Shown one piece after another: positions 23,199 through 36,300 of a stretch of DNA of 64,000 bases (positions within the stretch are counted from its first letter, which is position 1; each line of letters starts with the position of its first letter). Under the pieces are notes generated by a model that was given only the letters and a program-made list of their open reading frames with translations, made no database searches and had not been told where the DNA came from. The translations under genes and the position numbers were made by a program. Origin of the DNA: Poronia punctata (taxonomy: Eukaryota > Ascomycota > Sordariomycetes > Xylariales > Xylariaceae); NCBI GenBank assembly GCA_022579005.1, contig MU401479.1, forward strand, positions 131,297 to 195,296, read 5' to 3'.

Positions 23199-24662
23199 AT
23201 GGACTGTTGTTCAAAGGGTGTTTAGGGAGTTTTGAGAATCGCGGGCGTAACATTCTACTTGATTGATTTGGTCACTGGACGCACTAGAATCTACATGATT
23301 CGAGTTAAAAGTGCTTGGCTGGGTTGGTAGATAGAGCGGCGCCTCATCAGGGGCTAACCTAGGTCGGATCGTTCCTTTCACCTTCTATGCTTGAATACCT
23401 CTGATTTCAAGCTCACTTTTCAAATTCATTCTTCTCTTCTTACCTTGTGTTCTCTCAAAACAGGCCTGAGCGGGCCGGGTCAACATTTGGATTTTACTAC
23501 TATTCCTATTCATTTATTAGGCCCCCCTTGGTGCGGGGCCTGGCTTTGATACCCTTTGCCGTCTTTCATGGCGAAACATTCTCGCCGCCATCTTTCCCCC
23601 TCTCGCTACTTATCTACCTATTCTATATTTTGCCACCTTTGACGACTATTCTCTCGGCCGGCTGTTTTCTTATATGATGGTCGGATGGATAAAGCAAGGC
23701 ACCCATAGGATAATTAGCAAATGTGAAAAGGGACCTACTCTTTAACGATGGCATCGCATTGACCCTGAATGTCTTGAATACTTAGATGTACCCTACTTTT
23801 ACGAAGGCTTGGGAGCGGTCGACGGTCGACCAGGGTTCCCTGAGAATGAGAATGACCGGAAATGCCTTTGCCTTACAACAACGCCTCAAAATCTGACGTG
23901 CTGTAGCCTTGTGTGACACAATATTATGCAGCTTGTGAAATTGCAAGTGTAAAGACGGGCCAATCAATAAACCTTTGTTATTTGATTGGTTGGATTTCCC
24001 TTCCATATATCAGATGCAGGTGGTTGATTAATTGCAACGAGTACCTAAAGTAACCAGGTACATGGTATGGTGTCTCTCGGCCAAATGGTGCGTTAGGTAC
24101 CTACTCGTAGGTTATGTAGTTGTACGAGTAATTATGAGGTACCTGCTCTCTTTCGCGCTGTATGGCGGGCAAGTCTAATTAATCCCGTCTATTGACCGGG
24201 TGGTTCCTACCGCTTCATCCCACGAGAAATTCGTGTTCGTAAAACGCTATTATAACTAATGATGATACCAATGTTTCGCGTCTATTTTCTTACTAATCAA
24301 CAGGAGCAGGCACCTTCCCCTAAGGAGTCTATAAGTGGTCAGGACAGAAATAGGTCGGGAGAGATGTTAAGCTGGGATCTCAAATCACGTTTCAAATGTG
24401 AAGAAGAAATTACAGCGGGAACTGCCCTGGGAGTAGAGTCTTATCATGTCATTACGTTATTAATCACGAGTGTCGGTTACAGAGTGCAAGAACGCCCAAC
24501 CGAACCCAAGCCAACCCAAGTCAAGTTTCTTTTCTCCCTCACCTTAACTCCAAGACCACAATAAACTCCGAGATCTTCCCTTTTCCCTCTGTTGACTCTT
24601 TTCTCGCAAAAACCCCCCTTTTTTAAACCCACATTGCAGCATCTTATCCTTCCGTTTACCAC
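23199..24662. other. Convergent intergenic region
   Basis: About 1.46 kb between two genes that face each other, so it should carry both 3' ends. No gene or RNA was recognised. Confidence 0.55.
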
Positions 24663-26419
24663 CTACCACCCATGAACCCCAGAGTCAGACCCCTCACTCG
24701 TCGCGAGACTGGAAAGAGTCTGTTCACGCGGGAAACCACCCCCCACGGCGCGTCTCGCTCTACCACCATGGACTTGGAGAGGTCTCATCTCAAGTCTACT
24801 TACGGGTCTCGTCTGTGAGAATACGTCGCGCGCCGGCGCCGGCGCGGTAAGTGTACCCATGGGGATACTCGCCCCTTCAGAATCGGTTCTGCTGTCAAAG
24901 GTCCTGATGTTGATATCGCTCCCCATACTGACGCTGCTACTGCCTTCTTCTTCGCGGCTTCTTCTTCGGAGACTGGTGGTTAGGCTGGTAGGTAGTGTCA
25001 TGACCCGATTGATGGATGTGCGGAAAAAGGTTGTCCATGGACGGAGAGAGGATTGGCGGGGTGGGATTATTGGGGGTCCCAGGGCCATTGGTACCGGTTT
25101 TGTGTCGATTTGGAACTTGTTTCTTGTTGTTTCCTCGTCGGAGGAGGTGGAGGATGTTGCTGTTGTTGGGGGGAAGTGTGGGAGGGGGAGGGGCGGTAAC
25201 GGTGGTGGTGGTGTTTCGTCTCTTTGGGGGAGGCTTCCTCGGCTTGAAAAGGGGATGTTTTTTGTTAGCGAGGAAAAAGATAAGAATTTGAGAAGGAGAG
25301 GAGATGAGAAGATAAGTAAACTCACCGCTGATTACTCGCAAGTAGAATCCGTTGACTATGAAGAGTGCCGGTGCCGGTGCCACCACCAAACCTCTCGCCG
25401 CGCTTCCAAAGTCCAAGGGCGTCCGCATATCGACTATACATGGCCCTCGCCTCGGTCGTGGTGCCGAAGAAAGTGGTGATGACAACCGTGGTGGCTATAG
25501 GGATCCACGGCTGATTCATGACAGAAGACGGGATGATGGATGACGGAACGAAGAGGATAGAACTCCACGGATAGGGGGAAGCTTGGTAACGCATCCGGTG
25601 GAAATTATACGGTTTGTAAGACGCCAATGCATCTTTCACGCTGAGGACGAATAGATACATCATGACGGGCAGATAGACTGTTAGGATCGAGAGGGACATG
25701 TTGTATAAGCGGCGACGGGTCCGGATGGATGACGGGGTTGTGGAATTCAGGATTCCTTGTGTTTGTTTTGTGAGGGCGCGGTAGCGGATCCAGAGGAGGA
25801 CTGGTCATCGTCTTTTAATTAGTGTGTGTGTCATGGAAAGAATAAAGGGCAAGGGTAGGGGGTTGGATTGGATATACCTACCTGCATAAGGCACCGACAA
25901 CAAAGCAAACAAGGCAGGCGGCACATCATAAACAACCATGGTCGGCCAACTACTATCATACACGGCCGAACAGCCAATTCCAGTACCGACGATATATCTC
26001 TGGGCGAGATCAAAGTACGTGAACGCGAGCTGGAAAACCGGTATGGGGAATATAAAAGCGGCCTGTAGAATTACCAGATTCCGTCTCCTGCTCCTCCTCC
26101 CGACCTTGACCTGTTGCGCCAGATGGAACATGATGGTGAAAATGGCTGCGGCGTAAATGGTCTGTAAAGGAGACCAGAGATATACCTCTAGATCGCAGAG
26201 TCCGGAGCCGTCCCACCATGTCTTCACGTCGTCGGTGTGCCAGATTATGGAGTTTATGATGGTGAAGAGGTTCATGAGGGATACGTCGATTATCAGGACC
26301 GCGCCGGCGAATTCGCCGTTGCGAGATAAGAGACGGAAGGGGACCCAGCAGAGGAGGATGCCGACTGTGGCGAGGATTATGCGAGAGATGAGGTTGGCTA
26401 GGAGGAGGTGGTTGGTCAT
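24663..26419 (-). CDS. STE3 (pre-1/preA type): STE3-type a-factor pheromone receptor (seven-transmembrane GPCR)
   Basis: Three exons (26419-25882, 25800-25326, 25242-24663) join in frame to 530 residues. Family marks include LLCWVPFRLLSRNGEFAG, NSIIWHTDD, CDLEVYLWSPLQTIYAAAIF, LVILQAAFIFPIPVFQLA and, before the cytosolic tail, PWIPIATTVVITTFFGTTTEAR. This family detects the lipid-modified a-type mating peptide at the plasma membrane and signals through a heterotrimeric G protein to the mating MAP-kinase cascade. Both introns interrupt conserved regions: intron 1 (81 nt) before LLWIRYRAL and intron 2 (83 nt) after SQRILLASNQR. The C-tail (exon 3) is rich in Pro, Ser and Arg, as expected for a desensitisation region. 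A donor-like GTAAGT about 140 nt before the stop could give a different extreme C-terminus. No pheromone precursor was found nearby. Confidence 0.93.
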
Positions 26420-26850
26420 GGTTGTTTTTTGAGGCCTTGTGCCTTGTTATGGGGAAAGATGTGATGGTTCTTGAGATGGATGCATTTCGCTCTTGAGGTT
26501 GTGAGCTTGTCTGTCGTTCGTAGATAGATAGATAGTGAGTTGTTGTATAAGGTATGTAATCTGGTTGAGTGTGAGATGAGATGGATCATGGGATACATAC
26601 AGGCTCAGCGGGGCACAATGGTCAAACAAAACGTTGCCCATTGTAAGGTAGGTAAAGTAACCTACATCTTAAAATGCAATAGGTACTTGCACATAATAAG
26701 GCATGTTTACCAAGTTTTTTTCTACCTACATGTTTATAATCTCATGTATCCATGGAACGGTAGCGCGGTGTACCGCGTAACGAGTGTAAGAGTTGTTTGG
26801 TTGTATATCATGTAACATACGTAGCCGTGTATAGGCGACCTACCTTACTT

Positions 26851-26866
26851 TATATATATATATATA
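26851..26866. repeat. (TA)8 microsatellite
   Basis: Simple TA dinucleotide run in intergenic DNA, read directly. Confidence 0.9.
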
Positions 26867-28920
26867 ACCACGCGTAGTACATGATAATCAACTACTTACT
26901 TTTATGTTCCATCAATGATCAAAACTTGCCTACGACCATTGTCCCTTATGAAAATGAACAAACGCAGAGAAGAGAGGTACCTAGCTGGAGACTCCGAAGC
27001 TATGCATGTCTTCTCCGACGATCACAAGAACTGTAGGGGTTTATAAGGGGATTAAGCCACAGAGTTAAATGCACTTCTTCGGGACAAAAGCAAGAAATAC
27101 AACCTCCTTGGTACCACAACGGTTCCTCGAAAGATATAACTGAATAGATATATGCCGACGCCTTGTTCGTACCACTTCTCGCAAGAGATGGTAGCACCAG
27201 CACCTACTACCGAGTCCCGACCGAGTCGACAATAAACAAACAATCGAACGATACATCTATTGGTACCCCGGATATTTAGTTTGTTTTGCGCCTCGTTTCA
27301 CCTGCCAAACCCCCCACTACCTATATTGAACAAGTCAAGTTGACGGGTAAATACAGTGACACCGGACGCCGACGAGGTCAAATTTCAATATATGATAATC
27401 GACCTGCTGCTTCTCCTACCTAGCAAACAGATTTGCCAATGCTCGCCTACTCGTAGTACGGCAAAAAGAAAGAAGGCAATCCGGAACCGTCTCGGGCATG
27501 GGTTACCTATGAGTAGGACTGGCTTTAGGTTAAAATGATAGGGCTAGCAATGTCCGGAGAAGCCTACTCTACCCCGGCACTAGAGTATTTATTGAGATTG
27601 AGATGTTTAGCTCCGGAGCTCGGTAGGTTAGCTGAAAAACTGGTGTATCCGTATAGTATACACTGTATAATATCTAGAATTCCAAACCTAGGTTAGTCTA
27701 CTCGTAGGCTCGACTACAAGTTCCTCATACGAAATGGAACATGCCTGTCGGATATTTTAGGCTAGGCGGCCTGCTTGTTACTTGTATATACTATACACCC
27801 TCTACCCGGGCGATGAACTTCGTCGAGCTCGGCTTAGAAGTACTTACTACTCGTAAACGAAACAAGTAGGTAGTTACAAGTATGTGAAATCGCATTGAAG
27901 TCGATTGGCAGCGACTTACTGGCGGCCTAACTGGACAAACAACTTCAGCCTTATCGACAGTTTCTGTTACTGCCATGTTTTTGTTTGGTTTGGCGTTGGA
28001 TGGTCTTGGTCTGCCAAGAGGCCCAAGAACTCCCCCACAACGGCATTCCGGCATTGCGGCTGTGAACAAGACTTTTTAGCTCGTAAAGACTAGCCCACAG
28101 GGGCGGGGCCAGGAAGCCGGGGTTTAGCAGGGATCAGTTAAGGAATGACGTCGATTGATCCTTGTACTTGGCAGGGTTACCATGTAAGATGTTGCTCCAT
28201 CTCACTTTCTCTAGTCCCATTCCATTTTCTCTCTCTCTTTTGATAATTTACCCCCGGCGACCCTTTTTCCTCGGAACCAACGCTTTGGTTTCGGTCACTA
28301 TGTTTAGCGCACGGGGTTTAGGTACTCGTAGTAAATACCTATGACAACTGACTGAGCGAATATCTTTCTTTCAAGGAAACCCCAAGACTCGTGTACGAAC
28401 TGTTGGAGATTGTCGGCCATACTGATATGAGATTAGCAAAGCAGATAAAGTTTATTAATAAACACAAGACTATTTAAAACTAAACGGCCACTGCCGAGAA
28501 TAATTGCTTTCAAGCTTTTTGAAAAAAAGCCTCGGCGGCCTTGCTGACAGGAGTATATTAGTAACAGAAATCAACAAAGACCAATTGTTAAGGGTGGGTC
28601 TCGAAGGACGATGCTCATCGCGATACAAGCCCAGAACAATTACCTCTGTGCAGTCTCGATGCCTACGATACAAGTAGGCTAGGCTGCTGGGGAAGCACGC
28701 AGGATGTAATCTAGTCTGCTTCTGCTTGTAAACGGTGACACCAATTCCTAACTGCAGCTTGTCTTTCCCCATTCACGATGCTGAGACGGCCGCTACTTGC
28801 GTCATGGGCCAGGCAGATGTGGGGTTTATTACGCGAGACCACAAGTGTCGCCCACTCAACCCACAACCATACTATACAGTATATACGGGGGTATGTTGTG
28901 AGATGCGTACTGTCAGCATA

Positions 28921-29028
28921 ATAAATGGTCGAAAGGACTGCTCTGGCCGGGCCGACCTATTGAGATACTGTACTGTAAATAAATGGTTCTAAAGGACTGC
29001 AAAAGGCGACAGATTTAGATACTGTACA
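28921..29028. repeat. Imperfect tandem duplication, period about 58 bp
   Basis: Two copies share ATAAATGGT, AAAGGACTGC and AGATACTGTAC in the same order (28921-28971 and 28979-29028), with substitutions and small gaps between them. No gene covers it. Confidence 0.6.
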
Positions 29029-30653
29029 CGTCGGCAAAGAGAAGGATAGAAACACAGAAAAAGCAACGAGAAGAAGCCCATCTATCCACACCCGAAAGAT
29101 TCAGAATTCAGCCTGCCTCGACTTTTAACCAATCTTTAACTTCCATCTGAACTGAATAATGTAAGCATAATGTACATACTGAGTACCTTAGTCTGGTATA
29201 TCCACTGTAGTCAAGCGGACACAACGCAATCTTACCAACCAAAACTGCCTGACAACATTGGCCTGTGCAGGTGTCGAGCATATGTGCCAATGGCGCAGGG
29301 TTGTCGGTAAATTTAGCAAAATCACACGACCACGAAGACTTTTGAAGTATGCCAAGACATGATATCATGGTCAAGGTACCCGTACGAGTACAATAGGAGG
29401 GATATGCTAGCATTGTCAAATTGGGCTTTCTTTATCTAGTCTACGCGTAGTCCGATGTGTAGCTGGGGCTAAATTTGCGGGGGAAGAGATGCGTTTTACA
29501 TCAAACCCGATCCTATTAAACTCCCTTCAACCCGCATAGCTTTCCTAACTCACTAAAATACCTGATTGGACGGTAGTAAGCCGGGAAAAGGGACAAAATG
29601 AAAATAGAAATCAAAATAGGCCACCAAGAAGCAGAGAATATCATCATTGTCGCAAGACACGCGGTAGACTCTTGCAGGACTTTGTCCATGCATGAACTGA
29701 CGTCATTTGTTGGCTTTTTTTTGTCCGGACCTGGGGCTTTTCGCGGTCGTAGGATTCGTTGCTACATATTGCGCCTTTCCTCATTCGGTAGATGCTGCAC
29801 GCAATAACGATGCTCTCTGCCTTCCAGGCGGTCAACCTTTTTTTTCTCTCACCCATGTACCGATGCAAGTACATCCGGACATACGAGAACCAGACATGCC
29901 TGGAAACCTAATCGAATATACAAACGGTGGTACATCCTACCGTCGCTAACCATACATCATGTATCCGGGGTATCGTCATGATCGTTTCCACGTCCTACCC
30001 GCTTTAATTCCTCTTTGGTTGTTACCAAGGCACTTTCGTACCGTCTGTGCCACCTGTAGTTCTTGTCCAAGACATAACATGCCTTAGGTAAGAGACAGAA
30101 AACGAACGCAGACAAGGGCGCGCGGATGGCATATAATATTTGAAAGACCAAATAGCCGGCACGAGTGCACCGAGAAGCTTGTTTCATCTCCCAACGTCGA
30201 AACGGTATTTCCTACAGGTTAGAACTATAGAAATACCTACGTATATAACCTGCCGCCCAAGTGTTCGAGTAGCACTTTCCTTGCTCTCTTACCTAGGATA
30301 TACCCTCAAGCTGTAGCGTGGCTTCTTCGTACACTCGTACACATGTACATTTCTTGAACTCTAATCCGCTCCCTGATTCTTCGTGAACCTTATTCTCCGG
30401 CCCCCTCCCTCCTCTTCATTCTCTCTAACCTGCATACAAATAATCAACCCCCGGCAACAACCATAGCGTTAGTCGCTCAGCATCTTCTTTTTCTTCCACC
30501 CATTCTGTTTTAAGGAATTAATCCTCTTCTTCTCCCTCTTTGGGGGCATAATATGTCCTAGTTGAATAGCAACAGGCCCTCACCCATTAATATCTACACC
30601 ATATCTCGCATCCTCTCCGTCTCAAATAGTGGACTCCACATCCCACCGGCGAA

Positions 30654-32740
30654 ATGGACGGGGCCCACAAAGAGTGGCCCGGCCAATTCCAGCCCACTGT
30701 TGACAGCCAGAGCAGCCAAACCAACCATGACTCGGGACACACTACCGAAGAGACGGCGAGCAGCAAGGACCAAACCCTTATCGGACCCAATGTCGCCCAG
30801 ACGGTCGGTGCTCGAGAGGCCGAGAAGGAGACGGTAGCGAGAAATGAGGGAAAACGGGAGCTAAAGGAGGAGGACTGCGAGGATGAGCTGGGTTTCGCAT
30901 TCTCGTCGCGGAAGAAGTGGTGGATTCTGTCCGTCATCTTTCTCGTCCAGACGTCGATGAACTTCAACACATCGCTCTACTCCAACGGCCTGATCGGCAT
31001 CTCGGACCACTTCCACGTGAGCGAACAGGCTGCCCGTGTCGGTGCCGCCATCTTTCTCGTCACGTACGCTTTCGGATGTGAACTGTGGGCGCCTTGGTCC
31101 GAAGAGTTCGGCCGGAAACCCATCCTACAATTGTCCCTCTTCTTCACCAACATCTGGACACTCCCCGTCGTTCTGGCTCCCAACTTCGGATCACTTGTCG
31201 TAGGCAGGGCCCTCGGTGGGCTTTCGACCGCCGGCGGCAGTGTCACCCTTGGTATGATTGCCGACTTGTATGATAGTGACAAACAGCAATATGCCGTGGC
31301 GTACATGTAAGTAGTATCTCGGCTCTTTCGTCATTCCTTTATTCCACGGCATAACCGTGTCCAACTGACATGGTCATTAGTGTCTTCTCGTCCGTTGGAG
31401 GTTCCATTCTCGGTCCCATTATTGGCGGGTTTGTTGAAATATTAGCACCGGGAGACGCTTGGCGCTGGTGTATTTGGATCCAACTCATCTTCGGCGTTAC
31501 TGTCCAGCTCCTGCACTTCTTCACTGTTCCCGAGACTCGAACCACCATCATGATGAACAAGATCGCCAAGAAGCGGAGAAAGACGGGCCAGGACCCCAAC
31601 ATCTACGGCCCCGACGAGATCTACTCATTCTGGGACCGCTTCACCTTCAAGGAACTGATGCATACCTGGCTCCGACCGTTCCGCATGTTTTTGACGGAGC
31701 CAATCGTTCTCTCGCTCTCCCTGCTCTCTGGATTCTCCGATGCTCTGATCTTCATGCAGATCCAGTCCCTCGCTCTCGTCTACAAGCAGTGGGACTTCAA
31801 TTCTTGGCAGATAGGTCTCTCTTTTATCCCCTTCGCCATCGGTTACCTTATCGCTTGGTTGGCCTTCATTCCATCGTTCAGGCGTAACGAGAAGAAGAGA
31901 GCGAAATATCCCCACGACGAGCACGCCCAGTACGAGTCCAGGTTGTATCTACTGCTCTGGCTTGCTCCGTGTCTGCCTATCGGCCTTATCATCTTTGCCT
32001 GGACGAGCATGGGCCCTCCTTTGCACTGGATCGGTACCATGTTCGGAACGGCCATTATTGGTATTGCCAACTATGCCATCTACATGGCCACCATCGACTA
32101 CATGATATGCGCATATGGTCCTTATTCGGCCTCTGCTACTGGTGGTAACGGCTGGGCCAGAGATATTCTGGCTGGTATCCTCACGGTGCCTGCCACACCA
32201 TTCTACCTCAACATTGGCGCCGACAAGGGAAGGAATCTGCAGTACGCTTCAACGATCCTATTTGCCATCTCGGCCGTGCTCGTGTTGGCCATTTACGTCG
32301 TCTATTGGTGGGGCCCGACCCTACGTAAGCGTTCGCCCTTTGCCCAGAGCCTGGCATCGGGAGAGGCCGAGGTCCAGGGTCGTCGCGTCAGCTTACCTGT
32401 TCGTCATTCCATCGCGGGTTCGAGCACGGCTGCTGCTGTCCCTGAGACCAAGGAAACGCCAGCCCCGGTTGTGGATGCGCATGTCGACGACGTCGAGAAT
32501 ATGCCGCCAAGTCGAATTGGGTTCGGTCCCACTTCGCCACGAAGTTCGTACATGGCCAGTGCTCGGCAAGCGAGTAGGAATGCCAGTAGAAATACTAGTA
32601 GAAATGCGAGCGCGAGGAACAGCTTCGAGGGAGCGCATGCCGCGGCAGGAGATTTCACAGGCGCATCTCTCCAGACCCGGTTGGAAAACCTGGGCACTAT
32701 CGAATCTGTGGCCACACAGCAGCCCTCCAACCATAGGTAA
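30654..32740 (+). CDS. MFS transporter, DHA1-like (drug/polyamine:H+ antiporter type)
   Basis: Two exons (30654-31306 and 31381-32740) with a 74-nt intron (GTAAGT donor, CATTAG acceptor) give 670 residues. A hydrophilic N-terminal region of about 90 residues is followed by twelve predicted membrane helices. The DHA1-like signature after helix 2 is visible as WAPWSEEFGRKPIL. Helices 4-5 carry RALGGLSTAGGSVTLGMIADL and SSVGGSILGPIIGGFVE, typical of proton-coupled antiporters. A central cytosolic loop (KKRRKTGQDPNIYGPDE) separates the two six-helix bundles. The tail has short repeated Ser/Arg/Asn units (ASRNASRNTSRNASARN). Expected location is the plasma membrane. The substrate cannot be read from sequence. 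The nearest biosynthetic-type gene, the 2OG oxygenase, is over 24 kb away, so no cluster role is inferred. Confidence 0.9.
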
Positions 32741-33328
32741 AAAGTTTGCAGTTTTTTCTTGTCATGTCGGCGCAGGCGCTCATTGGGGCATAAAGGTTAT
32801 GCATATATGATATTTTGCAGATATAGCGAATCGGTGTATTATAGGATACTCTTTAACGCATTGAATACGAATTGTTTGTTGAATTTGATATTGCTCGAGT
32901 CAATTTATGTTTGTCGAGCAACTTTTAGATCTTGGGTCTTCAAATCGGGTTCGAAACTGGATATTATTATCGTTTGAAGCACCGCGAGGTTGGATAGATG
33001 AAAAAGTAATTGTACGTATATACATATTTATTCGTGTTTCGTTTCGTTCATCATAGGTACTTGAAGTAGGCAGACCTCTATCTACACATAATGAGACTAG
33101 GACAGGAAAAAAAACAACATACTAACCTAACCTAGGCCCAAGACAGACAGACTGTGCCCCCTTTTACACGTTTTCCTCTTTGACGTTTCTTGTCATTTCT
33201 CATGTACGAGTGTAGAGTGTTTACGTAGGATGGCGTCGTCTCCGCCGTCACATTATGTTATAGTAGGCATACGAGGGATATACACCTATGTAATATTCTG
33301 CACCCGAGTCGTTCATCTTTCGTATCTA
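32741..33328. other. Convergent intergenic region
   Basis: 588 bp between the MFS transporter and the Doa10 gene, which face each other; it should hold both 3' untranslated ends. Nothing else was recognised. Confidence 0.6.
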
Positions 33329-36300
33329 CTACATTCTCGAAGTAGCCCTCCAAGCCGAGGCCTTGGCAGCCGTGCCGCTGAAATTGTGCAGCCGTTCACC
33401 CATGAGGTAGGCCTCGTCACGGATGCGTATCTGCCAGCCTTGGAATATCCGGAGCACCCTTCGCAGCACCAGGAGCGCGACGCAGAACATGGCTGACAGG
33501 GGGTAGGCGAACCTGTTGGCCGACACTTCCATCTCGTACGAGATGGGCGACGAGCTGTCCAGAGCCAGACTGAGTGCCACCCGTGCGAAGAAAGGTGGCG
33601 TAAAGAGCATAAGGGCAGAAGCGACGAAACCTGGGATGACAAATGCCCGATTCAACACACTCACGTCAGGCTCCAGCCAGCCCCGACGCAGGACAGCCCG
33701 GACAGCGTGTGCAGGCCGCCCGCCGTAGAGCGTCAGAGCCCGCGATCCCAGCTTCAGATATAGTATACCCAACGTCCACGCTTGAGGGATGCTGAAGTTG
33801 TGTTTATCTGGCTGATAGCCCACGCCGTTTTCGTCTTGGGGGCCTAGTGAATACAGGTACGTGTGTAAAGGCATGAGCAGGTACATTTCCACCAGAACCG
33901 TGATCAAGATGGGAAAGACCAGTAACAACATAGTGTATGCGTAGGTCAGCTTAAAGGTGCGCTTGGCCAGTTGGATGGCGCGTTCCAGCGCATGGCGGCT
34001 GAGCATGGAGTTGTACGCCGAGGATGTCCACTCCCGTATCTTGTCCAAGACGACGTGGAGGTGGAAGACAACGTAGCTGGCCGAGCTGAGCACGTACACG
34101 CCGATGCTGAATGCGTATATATCGTTTGTACGAATATGCGGGGGGACGAGGGCTTTGAATATACGCCGTCCAAAGACCAAGGGTAGTATGGTGGAGCTCA
34201 CGCCCGTCACAGCGGCGAAGATCCATATAGACAGGATAAAGGTGAAGATGCGGGCTCGGAACCTTGGTGGCACGTATACGATCTGGTAATTGCTATCAGG
34301 AAGAAGCATCGTCTCGGGTTGGGTTGACTCGTAATGCTTTCGTATCACTTCTTCCGACACGTCGACAAAGACGGCTTGTCCCTTGGGTATCTTGGCCTGG
34401 TCCGAAGCGGGCGAACGCACATATCGCCCGTCCGGTATTAGCCGTCCCCTAGCAACAAGGCTCGCTTTCTGCTCATTCATGACGAGCATCTCCTGCCTCG
34501 ACGGCTTCGATGATGGCTCCGACTCTTCTTCCGACGCCCCGCTACCGAGGAATTCCCCCCATCCTTTCGGCACAACCTCGTTTTCCTCGTCGACACCGAG
34601 GAACATACGGCGCCAGGCCGGCGACTCGGATCCGTTGGCAGCGTCTGCTTCAAGTACGAGCCTGCCTTCTTCTTCCACCTGCCGCTCACCAAACAGGAAC
34701 CATGTCAGTCGTAACGCACTAGCACACTTGCGGAACCACCAGGTGTACATGGCATGCAGCCCATCGCTGGGCTTAAAGAACTTGACGGCCAATGGCATGA
34801 GAAAGTTGCAAAAGAGAAGGTCGACGGGGAACTCTAATACGGGCTCGTTGTATGTGTAGTGGATCGGAAGCACATTCGGTATCGCTAGGGAGAGACCCCA
34901 AACCACCCCGCCGAGACAGACTATGACGAGAGCTCCGTAGACAAGGGCCGAGAAGAGAATCTTGCGCAGTTGCGTGGTTACGTTGCGTTCCAACACATCA
35001 CGAACGGGATGGAATTCTGGATCGTCGGGGTCGCGAATGAAGTCTGTCATCAAGTCAGTCAGCCAAGCCTGCCGGGGCAAATCAGATACAAAAGGGGGAA
35101 AACAGGGCCACAAACATAAAACCCCTTTGCGCATGATCTTTCGGCACATGGAGACGAAGAGGGCAAAGTGGAACATGTAGCCAGTACCGATGAACCAGTG
35201 CATGAAGATGGAGGTAAACGGATGATTGTAAGCGAACAGCAGGCGCGATCTCAGCGTCGTGTTCTCGAAGAGCGGGAGGAGGGCGACATCTAGAAGGAGG
35301 CCGCAATAAAGCGGGAATACCAACATCTCTATGCTGATGATGAGGATCACCTTCATGACGCCGCTTGCCTGGTTCAGCACATCGATCAAAGACGCCTCCC
35401 ATCCTTGCGCCGTCTGGCCGGCCGCCTGCGTAGTCCTTCTCCAGGCGAGATACATGGCCACAACCATGGCGATGAATCCGTAGCCGATCAGAATCGCCCA
35501 TGTCCTGTCGTAACCACTCCAATGAGCGAGGCCTACGTCGAGGGGTATTGGCGACCCTTTTGGATTGTGAAGACTGCCGGCCCATGATCCAAGACGTGAG
35601 ACAGCGCTGGGCAGGTCGGTCGTCAGGTTCACCAAGGCCGGCCATGAAGACTTCCAAAGCTCCCGCGCAGCTGCCAGCTTGGCTAAATAGTCGCCGCTGA
35701 ATATATACAACAGCGCCTGGCCAAAAGCCAACGCACAAGCACGCAAGTTGCCCCTGAGGACAAGAAGGGCATGGTGGCTGACGGCCGAGAGATAGCCAAT
35801 GACGGAGAGGTGAATAAGCTCGTCAACAGGCAGGCCCGTCAGGGGCCCGAACGACACGATCGTACTCACGATCCTATCCAGCGCGCCATTGGAAAGCTGC
35901 CTGGCGTCCATTCTGAGTGTGCGTAATATCTGTTTGCCGTAGCCGGTACCAAGAAGCAACCTACAGGCTTCGGCAATGTTGAAGAGAAAGGTAGACACGT
36001 ATCCAACGGCGAGGAGTGCGCTTTCCTGAGCCAGTTTGGCAAAGCTAAACAATAGGCGCACGAGAGGAACCGGGTTGGCTAGGATCCATGCTGCTAATCG
36101 TCCAGCGTTGTAAGGGACGAAAATACCGATCAGGATGGACAGCGACACCAAGCAGGCACAAAAGATGGCATTCTGGAACAGCCCAGCTATCGGCCCACGC
36201 ATGCCGATCAATTCCATAATGCCGTCGAAATCTTCTCCGTCCTCAACAACCTCAGCGTCGATCCCAGCGGCAGCAGCAGCCTCAACGACATCTGGTGCCA

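Larger units (their letters stand above)
26420..30653. other. Gene-free divergent intergenic region
   Basis: About 4.2 kb between the divergent STE3-type receptor and MFS transporter genes, presumably holding both promoters. It contains a TA run (26851-26866), a GC-rich hairpin (CGCGGT-GT-ACCGCG, 26763-26776) and an imperfect 58-bp tandem duplication near 28921. No open frame shows family features. Confidence 0.5.

Noticed and set aside
30654..32740. MFS transporter as an export pump for the oxygenase product
   Set aside because: It is over 24 kb away with erf4, STE3 and other unrelated genes between.
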